DNA of 64,000 nucleotides, from positions 1-64,000 of the forward strand of contig NZ_MTPX02000040.1 in the NCBI RefSeq assembly GCF_002154335.2, read 5' to 3'. The stretch comes from Actinomyces ruminis (GTDB taxonomy: Bacteria; Actinomycetota; Actinomycetes; Actinomycetales; Actinomycetaceae). Below the pieces are notes generated by a model. That model was given only the letters and a program-made list of their open reading frames with translations, was not told the origin of the DNA and did not search any database. Shown here one piece after another: positions 1 to 9,948 of the stretch (position 1 is the first letter of the stretch; each line of letters begins with the position of its first letter). Both the position numbers and the translations under genes were made by a program.

Positions 1-142
1 CTGGGGGATCGCGGTTGTCGGTATCGGGGGTGGGTATTAGCGGGCTCGTCGTGGTAGGCGTCAGAAGCGGCTGCCCGCAACGCCGCCGCGCAGCAGCAGT
101 ACGACCTGCCGCAGCAGCCGGGCCGCTGAGCCGACGCCGCTC

Positions 143-1579
143 TCAGCCGAGCTTGAAGGCGCGGCGGGGGATCGTGTCGACGAGATCGTGGGCCACGGCC
201 GCCGCCTCGTCCATACCCAGTCGGTGCTCGACCACCAGCCGTGCCAGGAAACCGGCGTCGCAGCGGCGCGCAATGCCATGGCGCGCTGGGATCGAGCAGA
301 AGGCTCGGGTGTCGTCGATGAAGCCGGAGGTCTTGTAGAAGGTCGCCGCACCGGTCGTCGCCTCTCGGAAGCGCACGATCGCATCCGGCTCGTCGATGAA
401 CCACCACGGCACCCCCACGTACACCGCCCGGTACCAGCCCGCCAGGGGCGCCAGCTCGCGGGAGTAGACCGACTCGTCCATGGTGAAGGGGATCAGGTGG
501 AAGCCGTCGGCGTTGCCGTAGGCGTCCAGCAGGGGCTGCAGGGCGCGGGTGAACTCCACCGTTGTGGGGATGTCCCCGCCCACGTCCGCGCCGTACCGGG
601 CCAGTGCCCCGGAGTCGTGGTTGCGGAACACGGCCGGGTGCAGCGTCATCACCAAACCGTCGTCCACCGCCAGGCGCGCCTGATCGTTTAGCATGTGCCG
701 CCGCAGCCGGGCGGCGTCGCCGGCATCGATCCGCCCTGCCAGAGCGCGTGCGTACAACACCTCCGCCTCCGCGTCCTCCAGGCGCTGGGTGCCCGCATCC
801 GCATGCGAGTGATCAGAGGAGACCGCTCCACACGCCTTGAAGAATGCCCGCCGACGCCGCATCGCCTCCACATGCCCGGCATAGGTGGACACGTCCTGGT
901 CGGCAGCTCGTCCCAGCGCCTCGGTCAGTGCCCGCCAGTCGGGCCGGGCAGGCTCCAGGTAGGCGTCGGGCCGGAACGTCGGGATCACTCGGCCGTTCCA
1001 ATCCGGATCGGCGGTGAGGGCGCGGTGGGCGGCCAGGTCCGAGCAGGGATCGTCCGTCGTCGCCAGCACTGCGATGTTGAAGCGCTCGTACAGCGCCCGG
1101 GCCGTGAAGCGCTCGGTTTGCAGGGCGGCGTCGATCTGGTCGTAGATGGCGTCCGCGGTGGCGGCCGACGGCCGCACTCGCACCCCGAACACGTCGTGGA
1201 AGACCTCGGTGAACCAGGTCTGCACCGGTGTGCCCGCGAGCAGGTGCCAGTGCTCGCACAGCAGCCGGAATGCCATCCGCGACTGCTCCGGGCTCAGCCC
1301 GCTTCCCACCGGGACGCCCAGATCCGCCAGTTCCACCCCAGCCAGGGAGTGCAGCAGCCGATTCGTGTAGTGGTCCGGGGTGAGCAGCAGGCTGGTGGGG
1401 TCGGCAAAGGAGATGTCCTGTGCCAGCCACTCGGGCGGGACGTGCCCGTGCGGGGAGATGATCGGCGCCTCGGCCACCTGTGCCAACAGTTCGCGTGCGA
1501 CCGCACGGGTGGTCGGGTCGGCGGGCAGCAGTCGGTCGGGGTCGAGAGTGAGGGGCTGGGACGCTGTTGAGGCGGACAC
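143..1579 (-). CDS. uxaC: Glucuronate isomerase
   Basis: Converts D-glucuronate to D-fructuronate (and galacturonate to tagaturonate), the first cytoplasmic step of hexuronate catabolism. The 478-residue product matches the usual length of the UxaC amidohydrolase-like family. It shows the family's N-terminal metal motif (SPHGHVPPEW, residues about 42-51), the TDDPCSDL segment near 172-180, and the C-terminal region with WWFIDEPD and TSGFIDDTRAFCSIPARH. The start is a GTG preceded by AGGAG at good spacing. It is the last gene of a minus-strand group after uidA and a LacI regulator, so glucuronides are cleaved and the released acid isomerised by one unit. Its product feeds UxuB encoded at 10070. 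Confident assignment. Confidence 0.95.
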   Translation of the reverse strand: MSASTASQPLTLDPDRLLPADPTTRAVARELLAQVAEAPIISPHGHVPPEWLAQDISFADPTSLLLTPDHYTNRLLHSLAGVELADLGVPVGSGLSPEQSRMAFRLLCEHWHLLAGTPVQTWFTEVFHDVFGVRVRPSAATADAIYDQIDAALQTERFTARALYERFNIAVLATTDDPCSDLAAHRALTADPDWNGRVIPTFRPDAYLEPARPDWRALTEALGRAADQDVSTYAGHVEAMRRRRAFFKACGAVSSDHSHADAGTQRLEDAEAEVLYARALAGRIDAGDAARLRRHMLNDQARLAVDDGLVMTLHPAVFRNHDSGALARYGADVGGDIPTTVEFTRALQPLLDAYGNADGFHLIPFTMDESVYSRELAPLAGWYRAVYVGVPWWFIDEPDAIVRFREATTGAATFYKTSGFIDDTRAFCSIPARHGIARRCDAGFLARLVVEHRLGMDEAAAVAHDLVDTIPRRAFKLG

Positions 1580-1689
1580 GGCGGTCTCCTATATGACTGG
1601 TGTTTGATACTGGGGGCATGGAAGCGGACGACGCCGGTCGTGGTCGACTCGCGCGCGGGGAGTCGGCGCCGGGCGTGACGACGACGGGC

Positions 1690-2769
1690 TCAGGTGATCT
1701 CCGGCAGAACAGGTGCCGCTCCGGGCGCCGGGCCGACGCTCTGGCGCTCCTGCAGGGACATTTCCAACATGGTGACCGCCGGTTGCGGCTGGGACCGATG
1801 GCGTAGGTGCCCGACGATCGCCGTCGCCGCTAGCGTGCCCAGCCGCCGCGCCCCGGCCGCCAGGGTGGTGAGCCCCGGGTCGGTCAGGGCGGAAAGGTCC
1901 ACGTTGTCCACGCCGATGATCGACACCTCCTCAGGCACGCGCAGCCCGCGGGCGAGCGCCGCCTTCATGAAGCCGATCGCCAGGAGGTCGTTGTAGCCGA
2001 CGACGGCGGTGGTCGGGTGGCGACTCCACACCTCCAAGGCATGCAGTCCACCACCGACGGTGGGGGAGAAGGGGCCGATCCGATGCGGGCGCAGGCCGAA
2101 GACATGGCAGGCACGGGTCAGCCCCTCCCAGCGGGTGCCGTTTGACCATGACTCCGGCGGCCCGGCCAGGTAGGTCAGTTCTCGATGCCCATGGGCAGCC
2201 AGGTACTCGACCACGGTGTGCATCCCTTGCACAGAGTCCGACAGGATCGAGGTGACACCGGGGACCCGCCGGTTCAACGACACCACCGGTATGGCTCGGT
2301 TGAACTGCTGGATAGCGGAGTTGCTCATACGGGACGAGGCCAGGACGATCCCGTCGATCAAGTGCAGCACCTTCCCGATAGCCGCGCGTTCCTCGGCGGC
2401 ATTCTCCCGGGAGTCGACCAGCAGCACGGTGTAGCCATTGGCGCGGGCCGACTTTTGCAGGCCGATCATGACCCGGCTGAAGAACGGGTTGCCGACATCG
2501 GCAATCGCCAAGGCGATTACATAGGTTTCCTCCGCCGAGTCGGCAGGGCGACGTGGTCGGGTGCGTTTGTAGCCGAGTGCCTCGGCCGCCTCATGGATGC
2601 GTGCAGCGGTCTCGGTGGATACGCGGCCGGGACGTGACAGAGCCCGGGACACGGTGGATGGTGCCACGCCCACTGCGGCGGCGATGTCATAGATCGTGAC
2701 CGGCTTGCGCGGTGCCGACGGCGAGGTCGCCTCGGTCGTATACGTGTCGGTCGTGTCCGCCACGGTCAT
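1690..2769 (-). CDS. LacI-family transcriptional regulator, probable glucuronide repressor
   Basis: A 359-residue DNA-binding repressor. The N-terminal helix-turn-helix is plain (VTIYDIAAAVGVAPSTVSRA, residues about 24-43), followed by the hinge helix region and a periplasmic-binding-protein-like effector domain (VIALAIADVGNPFFSRVMIG onward). The ATG is preceded by AAGGAGG. It lies 34 bases after uidA and 110 bases before uxaC on the same strand, so it is probably co-transcribed with its targets and senses a glucuronide, glucuronate or a downstream intermediate. The nearest palindromes it might bind are the GTTGCC/GGCAAC sites between uidA and the GH31 gene. Effector and operator are inference; the family assignment is secure. 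Confidence 0.88.
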   Translation of the reverse strand: MTVADTTDTYTTEATSPSAPRKPVTIYDIAAAVGVAPSTVSRALSRPGRVSTETAARIHEAAEALGYKRTRPRRPADSAEETYVIALAIADVGNPFFSRVMIGLQKSARANGYTVLLVDSRENAAEERAAIGKVLHLIDGIVLASSRMSNSAIQQFNRAIPVVSLNRRVPGVTSILSDSVQGMHTVVEYLAAHGHRELTYLAGPPESWSNGTRWEGLTRACHVFGLRPHRIGPFSPTVGGGLHALEVWSRHPTTAVVGYNDLLAIGFMKAALARGLRVPEEVSIIGVDNVDLSALTDPGLTTLAAGARRLGTLAATAIVGHLRHRSQPQPAVTMLEMSLQERQSVGPAPGAAPVLPEIT

Positions 2770-2803
2770 TCACTTTCCTCCTTCAAACGCCGTTCCGACT
2801 CCG

Positions 2804-4609
2804 TCAGAATCCCGATTTCTCACGCATTCTCAACCAGCGCTCACGTACCACGAACGCGTTCTGCTTGGGTTCGCGTGACCGGGTGAACATGCCCTTCTTG
2901 TTCCCGCCGACCCGGGTGGTGCCGGTGCCGGTCTGGAAGTCGGCGAAGTTCCACATCTGCTCGCCCACGATTTCCTCGTAGGAGTCGAAGACCCGGTGGT
3001 ACATCGCAAGCATGTCCGTCTGGAACTCCTCCGACCAGGGACGGCGTAGCAGGTCCCGCATGCCGGCCAGCGTGTCCGCACCGTACTCGGTGAACAGGAT
3101 CGGCTTGCCCGGCGCCCGCTCGATCCAGGCATCGATCTCCGCCCGCAGCGCCGCCTCGGCGCCCGCCAGGTCTCCATTGTTGACATACCAGCCGTAGTAG
3201 CGGTTGAGCATGACCACGTCGAACAGATCAACGATCCGCTCGCGGTCCGGAGTGGAGATCATGACATTCACATAGCCGATCGGTCGGCTCGGATCCGCCT
3301 CGCGGGCCGTTGCGGCGAGCGGCTTGAAGTAATTCAGCGCCTCCTCGGTGTGGCTCTCCGGCTCGTTCGCCAGCGACCACAACACCACGCACGGATGATT
3401 CTTGTCCCGGGCGATCAACTCGCGAATGTGGTCGGCGTGAACCGCCTGGGTGCGCGCGTTGGCGTGGTCCTCACTGAAAAGGGGAATCGGCTCGCCTCCG
3501 AAGATGCCGCCGGCGATGGCCGTATTTAGGCCGACCGCGGCCGTTTCATCAATCACCACGAAGCCGCGCTCGTCGGCGTAGTCCATGACTTCTTCGGCAT
3601 AGGGGTAGTGGGAGGTGCGGAAGGAGTTCGCCCCCTGCCACTCCATCAGCTCGAAGTCGTGGCTCATCAGCACCGGGTCGTGCCCCTTGCCGCGGATGAG
3701 ATTGTCCTCGTGGCGGCCGTAGCCGCGGAAGTAGAAGGGCTCACCGTTGATGAGGAACTGTGAGTCGCGTACCTCCACGGTGCGCACTCCGAAGCGCTGC
3801 GGGTAGACGTCCTCGCCCTCCTCGCCGACGGCGTGTGTCTCCAGCGTGTACAGGTAGCCGGCGCCGGGCCGCCACAGATGTGCATCGGGGATGATCACCT
3901 CGCCTGTGGCGCCGTCAGCCCGGGCCACCGGAGCACCGTCGGCGTCCTTGACGATCACGTACACGTGCTCTGCGCCCTCCGCCTCAACGGTGTAGGTGCA
4001 GCGTCCAATGGTGCCCTCGGGCCCGTTGGCGTAGGCGGTGACAATGGTGACGTCGGTGACCGCAACCGAGGGCCTGGTGTACAGCTTGACCGGGCGATGG
4101 ATGCCCGCGTAGTTGAAAAAGTCGTGGAAGTAGCGTTGTACGGGACGCCCCTGGGAGTCCTCCTCGAGGAATCCTACGGGTATTGACTGCCAGGACAGTC
4201 GGTTGTCCACCCGCACGGTGATGCGGAACGTCTGCCCCGGCGTCACCTGCTCGGTGATGTCTGCCTCGAAAGGTAGGTAACCGCCCAGGTGCTCGGCGAC
4301 CTCCACGCCGTCGACCCATACGCGTGCGTCATGAGTGACGGAACCGAAGCGCAGGATGAGGCGATCCCGGCCCAGATTGTGCGGGGCGACGGCGTCGCGC
4401 TCATACCAGGCCGGGCCCACGTGGTCATGGATCTCGGGCTCGATGGTGACGTCGTTGTAGGAGGCGGGCACCGGCATGGGACGGGCCGCGGGCAGCGGCG
4501 CCGCGAACCAGCCCTCGGTCTGGCCAACATCGCCGGAATCGAGCTGGAAGCGCCATACGCCGTCCAGACTCATGACGTCGCGTGAGGCGGAGTTGCGCAC
4601 GGACAGCAT
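2804..4609 (-). CDS. uidA: Beta-glucuronidase (GH2)
   Basis: Hydrolyses beta-D-glucuronides to free glucuronate in the cytoplasm; no signal peptide is present. The 601-residue protein is collinear with E. coli UidA from recall, sharing YFHDFFNYAGIHR, GANSFRTSHYPYAEE and NRYYGWYVNNGDL. It has the GH2 sugar-binding domain (about 1-180), the immunoglobulin-like domain (about 180-270) and the TIM barrel. The acid/base is Glu416 (LANEPES) and the nucleophile Glu508 (FTEYGADT). The C-terminal NKKGMFTRSREPK segment carries the Asn-x-Lys carboxylate-recognition motif of true glucuronidases. ATG 4609 is chosen because AAGGAG lies six bases upstream; an in-frame GTG sits at 4624. It heads the uidA-regulator-uxaC group. 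Confidence 0.95.
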   Translation of the reverse strand: MLSVRNSASRDVMSLDGVWRFQLDSGDVGQTEGWFAAPLPAARPMPVPASYNDVTIEPEIHDHVGPAWYERDAVAPHNLGRDRLILRFGSVTHDARVWVDGVEVAEHLGGYLPFEADITEQVTPGQTFRITVRVDNRLSWQSIPVGFLEEDSQGRPVQRYFHDFFNYAGIHRPVKLYTRPSVAVTDVTIVTAYANGPEGTIGRCTYTVEAEGAEHVYVIVKDADGAPVARADGATGEVIIPDAHLWRPGAGYLYTLETHAVGEEGEDVYPQRFGVRTVEVRDSQFLINGEPFYFRGYGRHEDNLIRGKGHDPVLMSHDFELMEWQGANSFRTSHYPYAEEVMDYADERGFVVIDETAAVGLNTAIAGGIFGGEPIPLFSEDHANARTQAVHADHIRELIARDKNHPCVVLWSLANEPESHTEEALNYFKPLAATAREADPSRPIGYVNVMISTPDRERIVDLFDVVMLNRYYGWYVNNGDLAGAEAALRAEIDAWIERAPGKPILFTEYGADTLAGMRDLLRRPWSEEFQTDMLAMYHRVFDSYEEIVGEQMWNFADFQTGTGTTRVGGNKKGMFTRSREPKQNAFVVRERWLRMREKSGF

Positions 4610-4730
4610 GAGAGGCTCCTTCACCTATCGGACCGGAATTTGTGACCCTGCGGCGGGCCTCAGCCGCGCGGAGTCAATTCGCGGCGGGCAACCCCACCAT
4701 CACACAACCTAACCCAAGCCATGCCAGCAA

Positions 4731-4746
4731 GTTGCCATAAGTTGCC
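4731..4746. promoter_or_regulatory. Paired GTTGCC half-sites before uidA
   Basis: Two direct GTTGCC copies lie exactly ten bases apart (4731 and 4741), about 120 bases upstream of the uidA start. They repeat the half-site of the perfect palindrome at 5211. Probably part of one regulator's operator set; inference only. Confidence 0.35.
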
Positions 4747-5210
4747 AAACATGGTGGCCGGAGACAAGGTCACCTGTTACTGGCAATGGCTAAACCCAGA
4801 GGGTCGTTGTGTGTGGGCGTGGTGGTTGGCGGTGTGGGCATCGGCTCCTGGCCCTACGCAACCGCGTCGTCTACTGCGCCGATTGACCGTTGAGTACGTC
4901 TCTTCGGCGTCTACTACGCCTGTCAGGCCTGTGTTGAAGGATCCGGAACTATTCAACGAACAGCTAAGTGACGTGGTAGGGCGCTTACCGGCGTAGTAGA
5001 CGGCTTGTTCGTAGACATGAAGACGCCGTCCGTCTCGCGTCGCGGCCCAGGCTCGCATGTGGAGCGTCCGGTCCGGACGGCCCGGCCCACACCCCTGAAT
5101 CCGCCGAGCCGCATTTAGCTGCCGTCGCGACGGATCGCCCAGCAGACCGACAAGAAGAACTCGGTGCACGCTGCAGGCACATCGAGTCTGTTGCCGGGCA
5201 AAGGACGATT

Positions 5211-5226
5211 GTTGCCAAGCGGCAAC
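5211..5226. promoter_or_regulatory. Candidate LacI-type operator GTTGCC-N4-GGCAAC
   Basis: A perfect inverted repeat with six-base arms and a four-base spacer, followed after four bases by a third GGCAAC (5231-5236). Size and symmetry fit LacI-family operators. The likely binder is the regulator at 1690-2769, which has no other obvious palindrome nearby. A further GGCAAC overlaps the putative uxuB promoter -35 at 9951. Confidence 0.45.
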
Positions 5227-5470
5227 TGTTGGCAACCACGGCGCCCAGTTGTGCTGCGGAGGGAGACTGATGCCGAGTTCGAAACACATCTAATGGCGCT
5301 CTGAAGGATTGCTCGGATGAACGTACTCTTCACTCGCGGCGCTGTGGCCCGGGTGGTGAAACGACTATTTGAGCGCAACCGCACCGAGATGCGAGCTCAA
5401 CTACACACCGACACGCGGGGAGCTTGGCGCCACTCCGCGTAGTGACGCAGAAGAAGGAGTTCAAGCACCA

Positions 5471-7885
5471 ATGCAGTTGCTGAACAAACTGACCAGTTGT
5501 GTGACAACCCCGTCCGGGTTGAGCGGTACGCTCGACGGGCGGCACTCGATCGACATTGAGATCCTGGACAATGATTTGGCGCGTGTATGGATTCGCCGAG
5601 ACGGCGAGAGCCGGTTGACCCGCACATGGACTGTCGTTGCCGGAGATGACGACGTTCCGTGGGAGGGGCGAGACCGTTCAGATACCTCAGGCTTTCCTCG
5701 GCCGCCCGTGACCGCTGTTGTAAAGGAAGATGGTTCCGCAACCATTGAATCTGGCCGCATACGGCTCACCGTAAGCTCTGACCCATTCCGTATAGATGCC
5801 TCGTGGAAGGGCGCAGATGGTTGGCATACGCTGGTAAGCGACAGGGCGACCGGTGCGTACTACCTAGGATCGGACGCTGTAGAAGGGCGCGAGAGCGCGT
5901 TTCCGTATCGCACCGACGTGGCGCACTTCCAGTACATGGATGAGTCTAACCCAATATTCGGCCTCGGTGACAAGACCGGGCCACTCGACCGGATGAACGG
6001 TCGCTACGAGTTATCATGCCAGGACGCGATGGGTTACGACTCGACACTGACTGATCCGCTCTACAAGCACACGCCGTTCACCATAACGAAGACCCCGAAT
6101 GGAAGCTTTGGAGTGTTCTACGACAACTTAGCTCACGGGTCGTATGACTTGGGGAAGACCAAGGATAACTATCACAAGCGCTTCCGCACCTGGAGGGCCG
6201 ACGACGGCGATATCGATTACTATCTCATGTTTGGAGACGCCGTAGAAGATGTCACCCGGGCATTCGTGCGCCTGACGGGTCGTCCCCAGTTCCCACCGAA
6301 GTGGACTCTGAACTATTCCCAATCAACGATGACATACCCGGATGCTCCCGATGCATCCGACCAGCTTTTGAAATTCATCGACCTAGTGAAAAAACACCGC
6401 ATCCCGTGTGGCTCCTTCCAGATGGGCAGCGGCTACACCTCGATCAACGGTAAGCGGTACTATTTCCACTGGAATCGAGACAAGTTTCCGGATCCAGCAG
6501 CCACGATCAAGGCATTCCATGACGCCGGTATGAATTTCACCGCTAATATCAAGCCCTGCTTCCTTATTGATCACCCGATGTATGAGGAAATGAAGGAGCT
6601 CGGGCTCTTCATCAAGGATCCACGCACAGGAGGTCCTGAAGTCAGTGCGTTCTGGGACGAGCAGGGCTCGCATCTTGACTTCACCAACCCCGAGGCTGTC
6701 GAGTGGTGGAAGAAACAGGTCAAGGAGCAACTGCTAGAATACGGCATCGACGTCGCGTGGAATGACAACAACGAGTTCGAGGTATGGGACGAGAATGCCA
6801 TCTGCGACGGGTTCGGCGATCCGCTGCCAGTCGGCCTGATGCGACCGGTTCAGTCGATGCTCATGATTCGGGCGTCGCTGGACGCCCAGTCGGAGTTCGA
6901 TCCAGAGCGTCGTCAGTTCTCGGTAGTCCGTTCCGGCGGACCTGGCATCCAGCGCTATGCACAGACGTGGTCCGGTGACAACTACACCTCATGGCAGACG
7001 ATCAAGGGCAATATTCGTCAGGGCCTGAGTATGACCCTGTCGGGCATGTACAACACCGGTCATGATGTCGGTGGATTCGCTGGACCGGCTCCAGACGCCG
7101 AGCTGCTGACGCGTTGGATTGAACATGCAATCACGAGCCCGCGCTTCCTGTTCAACTCCTGGCATGATGACCAGACCGTAAACGAGCCGTGGACCCACCT
7201 GGAGACACTCGACTCGGTGCGGGAAACGATCAACCTGCGTACTCGCATGGCTCCGTTCATGTACAACCTGTTGCATGAGGCGTCGGAGAACTTCGAACCG
7301 ATACTCCATCCGACGTTCACGATCGACGAGAGTGATCCTGAGCTTTGGAAAGACACCGACGACTTCCTCCTCGGGCACGATATCCTCGTCGCCGCAGTAA
7401 CGGAGCCTGGGCAGCGTCGTCGCAAGGTTTATTTGCCCCAGGTTGCCGGCGGATGGTACGACCCCTACACCGGCGACCACTATCGGGCTACACGCACCCA
7501 CGTCTTCCTGGACGCACCGCTTGATCGCCTTCCCGCACTGGTGCGTGCCGGTTCAGCGATTCCGACAGGCGGCATCCCCGAGCAATCGGCACAGGCGAAG
7601 GATGACGAGCGTACCCTGAACCTATTCCCGCCAGTTGTAGGGGATCGCGCCGAAGGCGTGTTTTACGATGACGACGGAAAGACCAACGCTTATCTCGACG
7701 GAGAGTGGCTGAAAGTCCATTGGACGCAGGAAGCTTCCGAAGAGGCTGTGGACCTCACCGTTGCGTTCGAAGGCTCCTATAAGCCCGAGTGGGAGGAGCT
7801 CTACGTGCGTCTGCCCAAGGGGGACCGGCGCCAACTGCGCATCCATGTGGCGGGCGGCGCACCGGTGCGGGTCGTATCTGCCTGA
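5471..7885 (+). CDS. GH31 alpha-glycosidase (alpha-glucosidase or alpha-xylosidase)
   Basis: Retaining alpha-glycosidase of about 804 residues without a signal peptide, so it acts on imported oligosaccharides. The GH31 nucleophile is Asp432 in AWNDNNEFE and the acid/base is Asp503 in TWSGDNYTSW. The N-terminal beta-sandwich, the FGLGDKTGPLDR loop and the C-terminal NSWHDDQTVNEPW segment are also typical. The WNDNNE form resembles bacterial alpha-glucosidases more than YicI alpha-xylosidases, so the linkage cleaved is uncertain. ATG 5471 is preferred over an upstream in-frame start (5369) because AAGGAG precedes it. It pairs with the GPH symporter downstream, as yicI pairs with yicJ in E. coli. 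GC content looks lower than in the neighbouring uronate genes. Confidence 0.85.
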   Translation: MQLLNKLTSCVTTPSGLSGTLDGRHSIDIEILDNDLARVWIRRDGESRLTRTWTVVAGDDDVPWEGRDRSDTSGFPRPPVTAVVKEDGSATIESGRIRLTVSSDPFRIDASWKGADGWHTLVSDRATGAYYLGSDAVEGRESAFPYRTDVAHFQYMDESNPIFGLGDKTGPLDRMNGRYELSCQDAMGYDSTLTDPLYKHTPFTITKTPNGSFGVFYDNLAHGSYDLGKTKDNYHKRFRTWRADDGDIDYYLMFGDAVEDVTRAFVRLTGRPQFPPKWTLNYSQSTMTYPDAPDASDQLLKFIDLVKKHRIPCGSFQMGSGYTSINGKRYYFHWNRDKFPDPAATIKAFHDAGMNFTANIKPCFLIDHPMYEEMKELGLFIKDPRTGGPEVSAFWDEQGSHLDFTNPEAVEWWKKQVKEQLLEYGIDVAWNDNNEFEVWDENAICDGFGDPLPVGLMRPVQSMLMIRASLDAQSEFDPERRQFSVVRSGGPGIQRYAQTWSGDNYTSWQTIKGNIRQGLSMTLSGMYNTGHDVGGFAGPAPDAELLTRWIEHAITSPRFLFNSWHDDQTVNEPWTHLETLDSVRETINLRTRMAPFMYNLLHEASENFEPILHPTFTIDESDPELWKDTDDFLLGHDILVAAVTEPGQRRRKVYLPQVAGGWYDPYTGDHYRATRTHVFLDAPLDRLPALVRAGSAIPTGGIPEQSAQAKDDERTLNLFPPVVGDRAEGVFYDDDGKTNAYLDGEWLKVHWTQEASEEAVDLTVAFEGSYKPEWEELYVRLPKGDRRQLRIHVAGGAPVRVVSA

Positions 7886-8000
7886 TAGATGGCGAGAAGG
7901 TGTGCGCCGTCCGAAGTCGCACCTCGTACTTGTGAGCATGGATGGCGCGCGCCTGAAGTGCTGGCTTCGTCTATTGGATTGTTAACGACAGGATATAGTG

Positions 8001-9544
8001 ATGGACGAGAAATACCGTAATAGTCGCATCTATACGCCGCGCGGAAGAATCGGGCTCGGGAGGGCCATCGGTTTCGGTGTGACCGACCTGATGGGTGGCG
8101 GAGCCGTCGCCATCGTGGGTGCTTGGCTGCTGTTCTTCTATACGACATATGCCGGCTTGTCTGCGACACAGGGGGCTTCCATCCTGCGATCGCCAAGCTG
8201 GTTGACGCAGTTACGAGCCTGGTCATGGGGAATGTGACTGACCAGCTTTACCGCACTAGGATCGGGCAGCGATTCGGAAGGCGCCACTTCTTCTTGTTGA
8301 TCGGGATACCGGCAATCTTCGTGTTCGCCATCCTGTGGGTCGACGGCATGAGTTACTGGTACTATCTGACCACGTACCTGCTCTTTGAGATCGTTGTTGC
8401 GATGGTTCTCATTCCTTGGGAGACGCTTCCCAATGAAATGACGACCGATTATGTTGAGCGCACAAAGATGTCGTCGGCCCGGCTGGTCATGTCGGGGTTG
8501 GCCACATTCCTAGCGACGTTCGTGCCGGGTCGGTTGTTCAAGCTGTTGGGGGAGAACTCCGCGACCCCTTATCTAGTGAATGGCTTTATTTTCGCAACGA
8601 TCTTCGCTATCTGCATCGCCATTTCTTGGGGTACCACGTGGGAGCACTTCGTGGATGCTCGTGAGGCTGCTTTGCTTGACCAGGGGCAGGAGAAGTTCAG
8701 TCTTAAGTCTGCCCTGAAGGACTATGTATCGACGTTGCGCATCAAGAGCTTCCGCAAGCAGTTTGTCATTTACCTGTTCTCGTTCACGTCGATGGACACG
8801 TGGAGTGCCGTCTTCGTCTACTACGTGGTTTCTGTTCTGGGGCGCGATTCGTCCGTGGCTGCAAACGTCTCCTCCCTGAGCTTCCTTGGCATATTTGTGA
8901 CGATGTTCTGTGGGTATCTCTTCACTAAGATCACTGCGAGGCAACTGTGGTCCATAGCATTCACGATCGTGTTGGCGAGTTCTGCAGGTTGGTGGCTACT
9001 GTCTACGACTAACCCCTCGAACATGACGACATGGCTCATCGTGATTGGCGTTATCTATCAGATTGGCCGTCCGATGTACGTGTTCGTTCCCTGGAATATC
9101 TTCCCGTTTATCCCTGACGTGGATGAGATGGTCACCGGACACAAGCGTGCCGGTGTGTTTGCCGCCGTAATGACCTTCGTCCGTAAGTCTACGGTGGCGT
9201 TGGCAACGATGATTGTAGGTGTGCTGCTGGACGCATCCGGCTATATTGAGGGTCAGACCGAACAGACCGCGTCGGCTCAGCACATGATCGTGGCTATCCT
9301 GTCGATTGGGGTAGCGGTCTTGATACTTATTGCGTTCGGCACGGCGCTTACGTTCAAGCTCACCCGAGAGACCCACCAGATCATCGTTGACGAGATCGAC
9401 CGTCTTAAGGCCGGCGGATCTACGGCAGATGCGACTGCGGAGACGAAGAGGGTGGTGAAGGAACTCAGCGGAGTGGAATACGATAGCATCCGTGCGTGGG
9501 ACAACTACGTCGCGGAAGCCCATGCAGATCATGCCGCGGAGTGA
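8001..9544 (+). CDS. GPH-family sugar:cation symporter (frameshifted)
   Basis: Glycoside-pentoside-hexuronide-type symporter, about 514 residues when repaired, with some twelve hydrophobic segments. The N-terminal part (GFGVTDLMGGGAVAIVGAW) and the continuation (AIAKLVDAVTSLVMGNVTD, then RFGRRHFF) lie in different frames. Restoring one G near 8186 joins them exactly where the family runs continuously through the first loop, so I treat it as one gene with a probable sequence error. It follows the GH31 gene by 115 bases and presumably imports that enzyme's substrate. As written, the protein would stop after about 79 residues. Confidence 0.8.
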
Positions 9545-9555
9545 TCGATGGTTCG

Positions 9556-9613
9556 GACCTGTGGCACCGGCGGCGTAGCGCTGAGCAGGGTGGTCCGGCC
9601 GGTGCCACAGGTC
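9556..9613. terminator. Long inverted repeat after the symporter gene
   Basis: A perfect 16-base inverted repeat (9556-9571 and 9598-9613) with a 26-base loop begins 11 bases after the symporter stop. No T-run follows, so it is a weak intrinsic terminator or an RNA-stabilising hairpin. Confidence 0.45.
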
Positions 9614-9948
9614 TACGTCCTTATCGCGTTTCGAAGGGTAGGGGACGTGGTATGCCGGCGCATGCGGGAGTTGTGTTCTCGGGAGCCGTGTCCACGGAGG
9701 TGCGGCGTATTGTGTGTGGTGTTGAACCCGGTAATTGTGGCGGCGTTCGTACGTCGACTTGGTGTTGGCTGCTGTGAATTCTTCGACGTTGGCGTTTTGA
9801 GCGGCAATGGCGGTAAGTACGAGTCGGGTGGTCCAGGGCCGTATCGACGATGGCGCTTGCCGCAGGGGCCATCATGCGGCGGCGTTGTTCTCTCGGTGTG
9901 AGCCGAGACGGGTTGGAAGGGCGTACTTCTGCATATTGTGTGCAATTA

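Larger units (their letters stand above)
4610..5470. other. Divergent intergenic control region between uidA and the GH31 gene
   Basis: No convincing gene is seen here: short frames on both strands have no family resemblance and no ribosome site. The region is rich in the hexamer GTTGCC or its complement GGCAAC, at about 4688, 4731, 4741, 5211, 5221 and 5231, plus an 11-base TTGCC-G-GGCAA at 5191. It must hold the start sites for both uidA (leftward) and the GH31 gene (rightward), but no clear -35/-10 pair could be assigned. Confidence 0.55.

Noticed and set aside
1-142. Possible gene at the left edge of the window
   Set aside because: Short frames on both strands overlap the uxaC end and show no recognisable features; a gene extending in from outside cannot be excluded.
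4777-5289. A 170-codon minus-strand frame in the uidA-GH31 intergenic region
   Set aside because: Irregular composition, no ribosome site and no similarity; it also contains the operator-like sequences.
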